This document shows positions 47,420-56,873 of a stretch of DNA of 64,000 nucleotides, piece by piece. The translations under genes and the position numbers were made by a program. The stretch is from Mesorhizobium sp. B2-4-3 (lineage in GTDB: Bacteria > Pseudomonadota > Alphaproteobacteria > Rhizobiales > Rhizobiaceae), in the NCBI RefSeq assembly GCF_006442815.1, contig NZ_VFVL01000019.1, forward strand, positions 48,382 through 112,381, given 5' to 3'. Each line of letters begins with the position of its first letter. The stretch's first letter is position 1. The notes under the pieces were generated by a model. The model did not search any database. It was given only the letters and a program-made list of their open reading frames with translations, and was not told the DNA's origin.

Positions 47420-47436
47420 TTTTCTAAAATGGAAAA
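47420..47436. promoter_or_regulatory. Candidate operator, site 2 (XRE-cupin regulon)
   Basis: TTTTCTAAAATGGAAAA, nearly the same as the site at 44343-44359, with TTTTC/GAAAA arms. Located 90 bp upstream of the ABC operon and directly after the regulator gene. A half-like CTGGAAAA follows at about 47448. Confidence 0.6.
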
Positions 47437-47526
47437 AAATACTTGTTCTGGAAAAGTCAGGGGACTAGCATCCTTTTGACGGCCGACAGGAGAACAGCCA
47501 GCGGCCGGCAATGGGAGAGATGACCG

Positions 47527-48252
47527 ATGCTGTCGGTTGAGGCGGTCAGCAAGACATTCGGAGGCGTGCAGGCTCTGCGCAACGCTTCGCTGACCTGCGA
47601 GGCCGGCGAGATCCTGGGCCTTATCGGTCCGAACGGCGCCGGCAAGTCGACGCTCGTCAACGTCATCTCGGGCGTGCTCAAGCCGGACAGCGGCAACGTG
47701 CGCCTGGCGGGCGAGGAGATCACCGGGCGAGACCCGGAGCATTGCGCGTGGGCTGGGGTCGGGCGCACCTTCCAGACCATCAGGCTGTTCAAGGATTTGA
47801 CTGTACGCCAGAACGTCGAGGTCGCGCATATCACCTGCCGCGCCGTGCGCCCCGCCGCCGCCGCTCGGATCGGCGTCGACCAGCTGCTGCAGCAATATGA
47901 GCTGGCGGGCTTCGCCGACAGCCCGGCCGGCACGCTTCCTTATGGCAGCCAGCGCCGACTCGAGATTGCCCGCGCGCTGGCGCTGGGGCCGTCGCTCTTG
48001 CTGCTCGACGAACCGGCGGCCGGCCTCAACGAGGCCGAGTCAGAGACGCTGGCGATCGCGATCGAAGGCATCCGCCGCGACGTCGGCTGCGCGACCATCG
48101 TCATCGACCACGACCTGCGCTTCATCAACCGGCTCTGCGACCGGCTTTGCGTGATGGACCAGGGGCAGGTGATCGCTTCGGGCGAGACGGAAGAAGTGTG
48201 GCGCGATCCGCGCGTCATCGAGGTCTATGTCGGGCAGTCGGAGACGGCCTGA
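47527..48252 (+). CDS. ABC transporter ATP-binding protein, LivG-like
   Basis: 241 residues. Walker A GPNGAGKS (34-41), a LivG-type signature LPYGSQRRLEIARALAL (in place of LSGGQ) and Walker B LLLLDEPAAGL. One of two ATPases for a branched-chain amino acid-type importer. ATG 47527 has GGGAGAG upstream. First gene of a five-gene importer operon, with the ATPase unusually placed before the binding protein. Confidence 0.93.
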   Translation: MLSVEAVSKTFGGVQALRNASLTCEAGEILGLIGPNGAGKSTLVNVISGVLKPDSGNVRLAGEEITGRDPEHCAWAGVGRTFQTIRLFKDLTVRQNVEVAHITCRAVRPAAAARIGVDQLLQQYELAGFADSPAGTLPYGSQRRLEIARALALGPSLLLLDEPAAGLNEAESETLAIAIEGIRRDVGCATIVIDHDLRFINRLCDRLCVMDQGQVIASGETEEVWRDPRVIEVYVGQSETA

Positions 48253-48294
48253 GGGGCCGGGAAGAACAACCACATGAGAGGAAGGAGGGGTAGA

Positions 48295-49449
48295 ATGGAA
48301 AAGATTTTGCTGGGAGCGGCGGTGCTGACCGCCGGGCTGTTGCAGGCAGGGCACGCGGGTGCTGCCGATCTTAAGATCGGGCTTGCGGTCGCCATGACCG
48401 GCGCCTACGCGCCCTATAGTGAGGCCGAGGGCGCGCGCTGCATGGCCGACAGACTGAACAAGGCGGCGGGCGCGAACGATCCCAAGGTCGAGCTGATGAT
48501 CGAGGATAACCGCTCTGACCCGCAGCTTTCGGTCTCGCTCGGCCAGAAATTCCTCGATGCCGGCGCGCAGATCATCACCGGCGTGCCGTTTCCCGATGCG
48601 CTTATCCCTATGGCGCAGACCGCGCAGCCTTACGGCGCCACCGTGTTCTCGGCGCCGAACACGCAGCTCGAGATGCAGCAGGCCGGTCTCGACAATTTCA
48701 TTGCCGGCGCCGTGCCCGATCCGATCAACGCCTCGGCCACCGCCAACGCGCTTTACGGCAAGGGCGCGCGGACCGTCGCGCTGATGGTGTCGCCAGATGC
48801 CGGTTCCTATTCGGAGAAACTGCCGGAGTGGTTCGGCGAGGTATTCGAGCATCTCGGCGGCAAGGTTGTCGGCAAGTTCAACTATTCCTATGGCACCACC
48901 GACTGGTCGCCTCAGATCGCCAGCATCAAGACGCTGCCGGAGAAGCCGGATGCCATCCATATCTGTGCCGTGCTGCCCGATGTCGGCATCCTGATCCGGC
49001 AACTGCGCGCCAACGGCTATGACGGCTGGGTGGCCGGCTGCGATGCCTTCGACGACAAGTCCCTGGAAGGCACCGTCGGCGATCCGAAGTCGCTGGAGAA
49101 GGTCATGTTCGCGACCCATGGCGCGACCGGCGTCGATGGTCCGATCGACAAGTTCCTCGCCCAGTGCAAGGCCGACGGCTACAAGATCAACGGCATCTTC
49201 GACGCGCTCGGCGCCGACATGGTGCAGATCAGCTATGAAGCGGCGAAGAAAGCCGGCACCGTCGACCCCGCAGCCCTGCGCGATGCGATCCGCGCGCCGG
49301 GCGGCTATCCGGGCACGACGGCGCCAACGATCTCCTTTGCCGAGAAGAAGGGCTATCCGGTCAAGGCCGTTCCGGTAATGGGCTTTGCCGACGGCAAGCG
49401 GGTGCTGATCACCGATGCCCCGCCGACCTTCGTTCCGGCGCTGAACTAG
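48295..49449 (+). CDS. Branched-chain-type ABC transporter substrate-binding protein
   Basis: 384 residues, exported (signal MEKILLGAAVLTAGLLQAGHAGA). Leu/Ile/Val-binding fold: LKIGLAVAMTGAYAPYSEAEG, KVELMIEDNRSDPQLSVSLG, PDAIHICAVLPDVG. Such proteins bind amino acids, amides, polyols or aromatic acids; ligand unknown. ATG 48295 follows GAAGGAGGGG, a near-ideal ribosome site; an ATG at 48274 inside that site is rejected. Confidence 0.92.
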   Translation: MEKILLGAAVLTAGLLQAGHAGAADLKIGLAVAMTGAYAPYSEAEGARCMADRLNKAAGANDPKVELMIEDNRSDPQLSVSLGQKFLDAGAQIITGVPFPDALIPMAQTAQPYGATVFSAPNTQLEMQQAGLDNFIAGAVPDPINASATANALYGKGARTVALMVSPDAGSYSEKLPEWFGEVFEHLGGKVVGKFNYSYGTTDWSPQIASIKTLPEKPDAIHICAVLPDVGILIRQLRANGYDGWVAGCDAFDDKSLEGTVGDPKSLEKVMFATHGATGVDGPIDKFLAQCKADGYKINGIFDALGADMVQISYEAAKKAGTVDPAALRDAIRAPGGYPGTTAPTISFAEKKGYPVKAVPVMGFADGKRVLITDAPPTFVPALN

Positions 49450-49463
49450 CAGGGCAGGGACAC

Positions 49464-50168
<705 letters not shown>

Positions 50169-50176
50169 GCGGCGAC

Positions 50177-51076
50177 ATGGACTACGCTCTGCAGCAGCTT
50201 CTGAACGCGCTCGCTTTCGGGGCGGAATATTCGCTGGTGGCGCTCGGGTTGGCTGTCGTCTTCTCGATCATGGGCCTGGTGAATTTCGCCCATGGCGAGA
50301 TCATCGGCGTCTCGGCCTACAGCGTGTTCCTGGCCGCCGCGCTCGGGCTGACCTCGCCCTTCGTGGCGGTGCTGCTTGCCGTCGGCATCGCGGCGCTCGC
50401 GGCGGTCGTGTTCGAGCGCGTCGCCTTCCGTCCGGTGCGCTACGCGCCGACCACGACCGGGTTGCTCACCGCCTTCGGCGTGTCGATCGTGGTGCAGAAC
50501 CTTTTCATGCTTTTGATCTCGCCCAAGCCGCAGTCGGTCTCGATCCTCAACGGCTTGAACCAGATGTGGTTCTTCGGCCCGTTCGCCGTGTCGTCGCTGC
50601 AAGTGATGGAACTGATCGTCTCGGGCCTGACCATCCTTGCCCTGGTGCTCTTCCTCAACCGCTCGACGCTCGGCCTCGCCATCCGCGCCGCCTCGCGCGA
50701 CTTCGCCACGGTGCGGCTGATGGGGATCAAGGCAAACAGGGTGATCGCCACGGCGTTCGCGATTTCAGGCGCGCTGGCGGGTATCGCCGCCGTCTTCATC
50801 CTGGCGCGGCGCGGCAGCGTCTCGCCCGATCTCGGCTTCGGCCTGGTGCTGAAGGCGTTCGTCGCCTGCGTGATCGGCGGCTTCGGCTCGCTGCCGGGCG
50901 CGGCGGTGGGCGGCATGCTGCTCGGCTTCATCGAAGTCGGCCTGCTCGTTGCCCTGCCGCAGGAATATGCGGGCTTCAGGGATGCGCTCACCTACGCCAT
51001 CATCGTCGCGTTGCTCGTCTATCGGCCGGAGGGCCTGCTCGGACAGCGCATCGAACTCGGCGATAAGGAGATCTGA
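50177..51076 (+). CDS. ABC transporter permease, LivH-like
   Basis: 299 residues with about eight membrane helices; QQLLNALAFGAEYSLVALGLAVVFSIMGLVNFAHGE at the N terminus and ASRDFATVRLMGIKANRVIATAFAISGALAG are LivH-family blocks. Inner-membrane half of the importer. Starts 8 bp after livF-like stop. Confidence 0.93.
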   Translation: MDYALQQLLNALAFGAEYSLVALGLAVVFSIMGLVNFAHGEIIGVSAYSVFLAAALGLTSPFVAVLLAVGIAALAAVVFERVAFRPVRYAPTTTGLLTAFGVSIVVQNLFMLLISPKPQSVSILNGLNQMWFFGPFAVSSLQVMELIVSGLTILALVLFLNRSTLGLAIRAASRDFATVRLMGIKANRVIATAFAISGALAGIAAVFILARRGSVSPDLGFGLVLKAFVACVIGGFGSLPGAAVGGMLLGFIEVGLLVALPQEYAGFRDALTYAIIVALLVYRPEGLLGQRIELGDKEI

Positions 51077-51077
51077 C

Positions 51078-52175
51078 GTGACGGGCTCCGAACTCTCGCA
51101 GGCAGTCGAACAGATGGCGGCGCCGGCCGCCGCCGCGCAGCCCGGCAACGCGGTCCTCCGCTCGCTGATCGGCGGGCTGGTGACGGCACTGCCGGTGCTG
51201 GCGATCGGGCTCCTGGTGCTGAATTTTGCGCCGACCTACTACACCTTCCTGGCGCTCGGCGCCTTCGTGAACCTGATCGTGGTGGTCGGGCTGCAAGTGT
51301 TCATGGGCAATTCCAACATCGCCAATCTCGGCCACAGCGCCTTTGTCGGGCTCGGCGCTTATGGGGTGGCGATTCTGTCGACGCCGCTCGCCATGAAGAA
51401 GCTGTCGATCCCCAACGCGCCTTTCGGCTTTGCGACGCTGGAGCTCGATCCGGTTTCGTCGGCGCTCATCGCGCTCGTCGTCGTCGGCATCGTGGCGCTG
51501 GTCAGCGGCAAGGTGATCAGCCGGCTGTCGGGAGTCGCTGCGACCATTGTCAGCCTGGCGCTGCTGATCATCGTCCACTCGGTGTTCCTCAACTGGACCG
51601 ATCTGTTCAAGGGCAACCAGGCTTTCTTCGGCATTCCGAAAGTCGTCGGCCTGCCCTGGATGCTGGTCTTCGCGGTGCTGGCGATCGTGGCGGCGCGGCT
51701 CTTCAAGGACAGTCGCTGGGGCCTGCAGTTGCGAGCCAGCGCGCAAAGCCCGCAGGCAGCGGCGGCACTCGGCATCGACGCGAAAAAACTGCGGCTCATG
51801 TCATGGGTGCTGTCGGCGCTGATCTGCGGGCTCGCCGGCGTGCTCTATGCCTATTTCGCCGGCACGATCAGCCCGAAGCTGTTCTATTTCCAGATGATCT
51901 TCAACACGCTGGCAATGCTGATCCTTGGCGGCATGGCGACCGTGACGGGCGCGGTGACCGGCGTCATCGTGCTTTCGGTCGGGCTGGAATTCATCCGCAG
52001 CATCGAATCCGGCGTGACCGTCGCGGGCATCCAAATGCCGCAACTGCTCGGCTTGTCGGGCGTGGCGCTCGGCGTGGTCATCGTGCTCTGCATGGCGTTC
52101 CGGCCGAGCGGCATCAGCGGACGGCACGAGCTTGACGAGCTGCTGTCGCTTCTTTTCCGGCACAGTGCCAGATAG
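51078..52175 (+). CDS. ABC transporter permease, LivM-like
   Basis: 365 residues from GTG 51078, one base after the previous stop, with AAGGAG at ideal distance. About ten membrane helices; VVVGLQVFMGNSNIANLGHSAFVGLGAYG and GINAKK-type segment SPQAAAALGIDAKKLRLMSWVLSALICGLAG are LivM features. The upstream in-frame ATG lies in the previous gene and is rejected. Confidence 0.92.
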   Translation: MTGSELSQAVEQMAAPAAAAQPGNAVLRSLIGGLVTALPVLAIGLLVLNFAPTYYTFLALGAFVNLIVVVGLQVFMGNSNIANLGHSAFVGLGAYGVAILSTPLAMKKLSIPNAPFGFATLELDPVSSALIALVVVGIVALVSGKVISRLSGVAATIVSLALLIIVHSVFLNWTDLFKGNQAFFGIPKVVGLPWMLVFAVLAIVAARLFKDSRWGLQLRASAQSPQAAAALGIDAKKLRLMSWVLSALICGLAGVLYAYFAGTISPKLFYFQMIFNTLAMLILGGMATVTGAVTGVIVLSVGLEFIRSIESGVTVAGIQMPQLLGLSGVALGVVIVLCMAFRPSGISGRHELDELLSLLFRHSAR

Positions 52176-52204
52176 CGTCGTTATTTCCTGGTGGAGGGTT
52201 GAAC

Positions 52205-53599
52205 GTGGAATTTGAGGACAGGGTGGCGGAGTATGCGCCGAAGCTCGAAGCGCTGCAGGCCGAGCTCGCATCGCGCGGCGTCGAGTTCGTCGAGGTGCAT
52301 ACTGTCGACACGTCAGGCGTCGTGCGCTCCAAGATCGCGCCGCTGAAGCTCTCCACCCATGGCGAATCGATCAACGCCATCCTCTATTGCGTCACACATG
52401 GCGACGGCCAGCCGATGGGCGACGTCGCTTTCGCTTCGCCGAGCGCCAATGAGGACAACGGCTATCCAAACATCAAGGGGCTCATCGATCCGGACACGGT
52501 GGTGCAGCATGGCTGGAAGGCGAAATTCGCCTCGGCCATCACGCGCTCCTACATGCTGGACGGCTCGGTCTGTCCATATGATCCGCGCGGTGTGCTGGCG
52601 CGCGTCGAGAAGCGCGCCAGAGCCCTCGGCTACGAGCCGAAATTCGCGCTCGAATATGAGTTCGGCATTTTCCACGCCGACCACGACCTGATGCGCACCG
52701 GCCGCTACCGCGAGCTGAAGCCGTGGGGCCATTCGCTGATCAACTACGATCTGGTGCGCAGCGGCGACTACCAGGATTTCGCCGCCGAGTTCATCACGCG
52801 CATGAAAAGCATCGGCATCGGCGTCGCTTCGCTGGTCACCGAATATGGCTACGGCATGTATGAATATGCGCTGACGCCGAAGAGCGCGCTGGAAGCGGCG
52901 GATGCCGCGATGCGGGCCAAGCTGCATCTGCGGGAGCTTTGCGCCGAGCGCGGGCTGGTCGCGACTTTCATGACGCGCTTCCAGCCGCCGGGCAAGGAAA
53001 GCGCCTGCGGCGCGCACCACCATGTCAGCCTGTGGCGGGACGGCAAGCCGGCCTTCGCGGCTGGCCCCAACCGCCTGACTCCGGTCGCGGAAAAATTCCT
53101 CGCCGGGGTGCTCAACCGCATGCAGGAGACGCATATTTTCTTCCGGCCGACGGTCAATTCCTATCGCCGCTTCGACCGCGGCGCGTGGTCGCCGGAAGAC
53201 GTCGCCTGGGGTTTCGAAAACCGCACCGCGCCGATCCGCGCCATCACCACGCCGAACGACGCAGCCTGCCGGCTGGAGCACCGGGCGCCTGGCGCCGACG
53301 TCAATCCTTACCTGTCGATCGCCGCGATCCTGGCGGCGGGTTGCGAAGGCATCGAAAAGGACCTGCCGCTCGAGGCGCCGGTTACATCCAATCTGGCCAA
53401 TCTCGACAAACCGAAGCTGCCGCGCACGCTGAACGCTTCTATCGAAGTCTTCGCCGCATCCGATTTTTGCGCCGAAGCTTTCGGCGAGGCTTTCCGCGAC
53501 AATTACGCCGAAAGCCGCCGCGCCGAGCAGGCGGCCTTCGATGCCTGGCAAGCCTCGCACATCACCGACTTCGAATGGCAGCGCTATTTCGTCAGCTGA
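52205..53599 (+). CDS. Glutamine-synthetase-family ligase (gamma-glutamylamine synthetase-like)
   Basis: 464 residues. Glutamine-synthetase fold: N-terminal beta-grasp (FVEVHTVDTSGVVRSKIAPL) and catalytic domain with LEYEFGIF, VTEYGYGMYEYAL, ESACGAHHHVSLW, and RAITTPNDAACRLEHRAPGADVNPYLSIAAILAAG. It lacks the adenylylation-loop tyrosine pattern of GlnA and is closer to PuuA/GlnA4-type enzymes that glutamylate amines. GTG 52205 has GGAGG 7 nt upstream. It ends the ABC operon, so its substrate is probably what the importer brings in. Confidence 0.88.
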   Translation: MEFEDRVAEYAPKLEALQAELASRGVEFVEVHTVDTSGVVRSKIAPLKLSTHGESINAILYCVTHGDGQPMGDVAFASPSANEDNGYPNIKGLIDPDTVVQHGWKAKFASAITRSYMLDGSVCPYDPRGVLARVEKRARALGYEPKFALEYEFGIFHADHDLMRTGRYRELKPWGHSLINYDLVRSGDYQDFAAEFITRMKSIGIGVASLVTEYGYGMYEYALTPKSALEAADAAMRAKLHLRELCAERGLVATFMTRFQPPGKESACGAHHHVSLWRDGKPAFAAGPNRLTPVAEKFLAGVLNRMQETHIFFRPTVNSYRRFDRGAWSPEDVAWGFENRTAPIRAITTPNDAACRLEHRAPGADVNPYLSIAAILAAGCEGIEKDLPLEAPVTSNLANLDKPKLPRTLNASIEVFAASDFCAEAFGEAFRDNYAESRRAEQAAFDAWQASHITDFEWQRYFVS

Positions 53600-53705
53600 G
53601 CTGCTAGACTTTCGACGCTTCGCAACCCGGTGATCAGTTCGGCTGATCGCTGGGTCAAGCGAATTGGTGTGACATTGGAGGCGACGCTCCCTAAATGAGG
53701 CCGCT

Positions 53706-53810
53706 CTTAAAGCCCGTCGCGCTGAACGAATCCAGGCGACGCGCTTTAAGTCTTTTTGTTGATGCATGTCGTTGTCCCAGAACCGCTGAACACGTCTGGG
53801 CGACATGCAT
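53706..53810. repeat. Compound palindromic repeat: terminator-like hairpin plus family A element
   Basis: CTTAAAGC/GCTTTAAG (53706-53713, 53743-53750) with inner GTCGC/GCGAC, followed by TCTTTTTGTT. Next to it ATGCATGTCG/CGACATGCAT (53762-53771, 53801-53810) with inner CCCAG/CTGGG. The first hairpin plus T run probably ends the ABC-ligase transcript; the second is the repeat also seen at 3003-3060. Confidence 0.8.
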
Positions 53811-53822
53811 TAGGAGCGGCGC

Positions 53823-54551
53823 ATGGCAGCGGAAGCAATCTCTGAGAGCAGGACTGGAAGCGATTTCTGGGACGGCGTGCGGCTTTCGATGCCGGTGGTC
53901 GTCGCGTCGGCGCCGTTCGCGGTGCTGTTCGGCACGCTGGCGGTCGACAATGGTTTTTCCGTGCTCGAAGCCTTCCTGATGAGTGCGATGATCTATGGCG
54001 GCGCCAGCCAGATGGTCGGCATCGAGCTGTTCGGCCAGCACGTCGCGCCATGGCTGATCGTGCTGTCGATTTTCGCGGTGAATTTCCGCCACGTGCTCTA
54101 TTCGGCCGGCATCGGCAGGCGCATCGCGCATTGGCCGCTGCTGCAGCAGGCGCTCGGCTATTTCATCCTGACCGACCCGCAATTCGCCATCGCAGAGGCA
54201 AGGGCGGAGTCCGGCCGTCCCGTCGGCTTCGTCTGGTATCTGGGGCTCGGCCTGCCGGTCTATGTGTTTTGGGTGATCGAAAGCGGATTGGGCGCGGTGT
54301 TCGGCAAGATGATCCCGGATACGCATGCGCTGGGCATCGATTTCCTGCTGCCGATCTATTTCCTCGGCCTGGTGCTCGGCTTCCGCAAGCGGCCGCTTTG
54401 GGCGCCCGTCGTCGCCGCCAGCGCCGTCGCCTCGATCATCGCCTACAGAACCGTCGGCTCGCCCTGGCATGTCTCGATCGGCGCGGTCGCCGGCGTCCTC
54501 CTGGCGGTGATCCTGCCGCCGCACCATAGCGGCGTGGGCAAACGGCCATGA
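53823..54551 (+). CDS. azlC: AzlC-family branched-chain amino acid exporter, large subunit
   Basis: 242 residues, about seven membrane helices. DGVRLSMPVVVASAPFAVLFGTLAV, MSAMIYGGASQMVGIELF and FAVNFRHVLYSAGI are AzlC blocks. With AzlD it exports branched-chain or related amino acids. ATG 53823 has AGGAG ahead. Overlaps azlD (ATGA). Confidence 0.93.
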   Translation: MAAEAISESRTGSDFWDGVRLSMPVVVASAPFAVLFGTLAVDNGFSVLEAFLMSAMIYGGASQMVGIELFGQHVAPWLIVLSIFAVNFRHVLYSAGIGRRIAHWPLLQQALGYFILTDPQFAIAEARAESGRPVGFVWYLGLGLPVYVFWVIESGLGAVFGKMIPDTHALGIDFLLPIYFLGLVLGFRKRPLWAPVVAASAVASIIAYRTVGSPWHVSIGAVAGVLLAVILPPHHSGVGKRP

Positions 54552-54844
54552 GCACGACCTTCTGGATCATCCTCGCAGGCGCCGTCGCCACCTATCTCAC
54601 GCGTGTCGGCGGCCATCTCGTCATCTCGCGCTTCGAGACCATCCATCCGCGTGTCGAGGCTGGGCTCAACGCCGTGCCGGCGGCGGTGCTGACGACGCTC
54701 GTCGCGCCGGAACTGCTGCATGCCGGACCGGCGGAATGGGCGGCTTTGATCGTCACCGTGCTGGTATCGCTGCGCTGCGGGCTGATGGCGATGTTTTTGG
54801 CCGGCGCGGCGGTGCTGATTATCGCGCGCCAGTTTATGGGTTAG
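54548..54844 (+). CDS. azlD: AzlD-family exporter, small subunit
   Basis: 98 residues with three or four membrane helices (FWIILAGAVATYLTRVGGHLVI, then VEAGLNAVPAAVLTTLVAPELL). Standard AzlD partner of AzlC. Followed by a strong two-way hairpin. Confidence 0.92.
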   Translation: MSTTFWIILAGAVATYLTRVGGHLVISRFETIHPRVEAGLNAVPAAVLTTLVAPELLHAGPAEWAALIVTVLVSLRCGLMAMFLAGAAVLIIARQFMG

Positions 54845-54892
54845 CTTTCCATCCTCATTGGTTGGCGCTGCCCCTCATTGCCCTGCCGGGCA

Positions 54893-54917
54893 TTTCTCCC
54901 CGTAGAACGGGGAGAAA
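54893..54917. terminator. Hairpin between convergent genes
   Basis: Perfect 11-bp stem TTTCTCCCCGT / ACGGGGAGAAA, 3-nt loop, between azlD (+) and the aminopeptidase (-). The T/A-rich ends would allow termination either way; the same motif type is a common dispersed element in rhizobia. Confidence 0.7.
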
Positions 54918-54927
54918 GAAGCTTGCC

Positions 54928-56772
54928 TCAAATCTTCGCGTCGTGCGGCAGCGGCGCGGTGGCTTTCTCCAGCCACGCCAGCGTTTCGCCGTCGACCATC
55001 GGGCCGATCTCGGCCAGCACCCGGGCATGATAGCGGTCGAGCCACTGCAATTCGTCCCGGTGCAGCAGGTCGGTGCGGATGAGCCGCTTGTCGATCGGCG
55101 CCAGGGTCAGCGTCTCGAAGCCGTGCATGGCGATGTCGCCGCCTTCGATCTGCTCCGCCGGCGTGACCAGGATCAGGTTCTCGATGCGGATGCCGTAGGC
55201 GCCTTCCTTGTAATAGCCCGGCTCGTTGGACAGCATCATGCCGGCCAGCAGCTTTTCGGTGCCGGTGCGGGCAATGCGTTGCGGTCCTTCATGCACGGCA
55301 AGGTAGGAACCGACGCCGTGGCCGGTTCCATGGGCGAAGTCGCAGCCATGCTTCCACAGCGCCACGCGGGCAACGGCGTCGATTTCGGAGCCGCGCGTGC
55401 CGGCGGGGAAACGCAGCGTCGAGATGCCGATCATGCCCTTCAGCACGAGAGTGAAGCGGTCGCGCATCTCCTCGGTCGGCTGGCCGATCGGCACGGTGCG
55501 GGTGATGTCGGTGGTGCCGTCCTGATACTGGCCGCCGGAATCGAGCAGGAACAGCTCGCCGCCCTCAAGCTTGCGGCTGGTGGCGCGCGAGACGCGGTAA
55601 TGCATGATGGCGCCGTTCGGGCCGGCGCCGGAAATCGTGTCGAAGGAGACGTCGCGCAGCGGCATCTGCGTTTCCTCGCCGGTCTGGCGGCGCACCTCCT
55701 CGAGCTTGGTGACGACGGAGATCTCGTCCAGCGTGCCGGGCTTCTGGCGGTCGAGCCAGCACAGCAGCCTGGCGACCGCGGCGCCGTCGCGGCGATGCGC
55801 GGCGCGGCTGCCGGCGATCTCGGCCTGGTTTTTCGTCGCACGCGGAATGCGGGCGGGATCGGCGGCCAGGACAACGGTGCCGCCATTGTCCTCGACCAGC
55901 ATCCTCAGCTTGTCCGCCGCCAGCACAGGATCGAGCGCGATTTTTGCGCCGCCCTTGGCCAACTCTGCGATTGCGGCTTCGAACTCGCCCGGGTCGTGCA
56001 GGTCGGCCAGCTGCGTAAGATAGGCCGCGACCTGCCGCGGGAATTTGCGCTGATCCATGAAGATCTGATGCTTGCCGTCGGCAGCCAGGATGGCGAAGCC
56101 GAGGGCGAGCGGCGTATGCGGCACGTCGCCGCCGCGGATGTTGAAGGCCCAGGCGATCGAGGAAGGATCGGTCAGCACCGCATGGGTGGCGTCGTCCTTT
56201 TCGATCGCGCCTGCCAGCCGCTTGAGCTTGTCCTTGGCGAGCTCGCCGGCGAGGTTCTGCGGGTGGATCTCGACGGGTGCGCGCGGCGGTTCCGGCTGGT
56301 CTTTCCAGATGATGTCGATGGGGTTGATGTCGAGCGGCACCAAAGTCGCGCCGGACTGCTCGGCCGATGCCTTGAGCGCCTTGATCTCGCCGATCGTATG
56401 CAGCCAGGGGTCGAAGCCGAGCCTGGCGCCCTTGCCGAGATTGTCCTTGATCCAGCTGGGCGGCGGATTGTCGATGAGGCTTTCGACGGTGAAGATCGAA
56501 AGGTTCACCTCGTTGCGCACCTGCAGCGTGTAGCGGCCGTCGACGAAGATGAAGGCGCGGTCGCGCAGCACGATCGCGACGCCGGCCGAACCGGAAAAGC
56601 CGGTCAGCCATTTCAGCCGGGCCGAGCGGTCGGCGACATATTCGCCCTGATGCTCATCCGCGCGGGGGACAAGGAAGCCATCCAGGCCATTCTTGGCCAG
56701 CCATTGCCGCAGCAGCGCCACGCGCGGCTTGCCGACGGCCGGATCACCAGCGGAATCAAAGGTCTGGAACAT
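54928..56772 (-). CDS. Xaa-Pro aminopeptidase, M24 family
   Basis: 614 residues, the large three-domain form. Two creatinase-like N-terminal domains precede the pita-bread metallopeptidase; metal ligands are seen in LLDSGGQYQDGTTDITRTV (two Asp), GTGHGVGSYLAVHEG (His), LSNEPGYY (Glu) and GIRIENLIL (Glu). It removes N-terminal residues before proline in the cytoplasm. Met at 56772 is preferred since GAGGGAG lies 9 nt upstream; the Met at 56781 abuts that site. Confidence 0.93.
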   Translation of the reverse strand: MFQTFDSAGDPAVGKPRVALLRQWLAKNGLDGFLVPRADEHQGEYVADRSARLKWLTGFSGSAGVAIVLRDRAFIFVDGRYTLQVRNEVNLSIFTVESLIDNPPPSWIKDNLGKGARLGFDPWLHTIGEIKALKASAEQSGATLVPLDINPIDIIWKDQPEPPRAPVEIHPQNLAGELAKDKLKRLAGAIEKDDATHAVLTDPSSIAWAFNIRGGDVPHTPLALGFAILAADGKHQIFMDQRKFPRQVAAYLTQLADLHDPGEFEAAIAELAKGGAKIALDPVLAADKLRMLVEDNGGTVVLAADPARIPRATKNQAEIAGSRAAHRRDGAAVARLLCWLDRQKPGTLDEISVVTKLEEVRRQTGEETQMPLRDVSFDTISGAGPNGAIMHYRVSRATSRKLEGGELFLLDSGGQYQDGTTDITRTVPIGQPTEEMRDRFTLVLKGMIGISTLRFPAGTRGSEIDAVARVALWKHGCDFAHGTGHGVGSYLAVHEGPQRIARTGTEKLLAGMMLSNEPGYYKEGAYGIRIENLILVTPAEQIEGGDIAMHGFETLTLAPIDKRLIRTDLLHRDELQWLDRYHARVLAEIGPMVDGETLAWLEKATAPLPHDAKI

Positions 56773-56873
56773 TGTGGGCATCTCCCTCGAAACGGCTTAT
56801 CGCGACCGTAGCGCATGCCCCTGCAAACCGGAATCGATTTCGGCAGGGCCAGATCGGACGGATCTTGCCCGCC

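Noticed and set aside
54736..56811. 691-codon plus-strand frame over the Xaa-Pro aminopeptidase
   Set aside because: Mirror of a clear M24 peptidase with all metal ligands; the plus-strand product has no motif.
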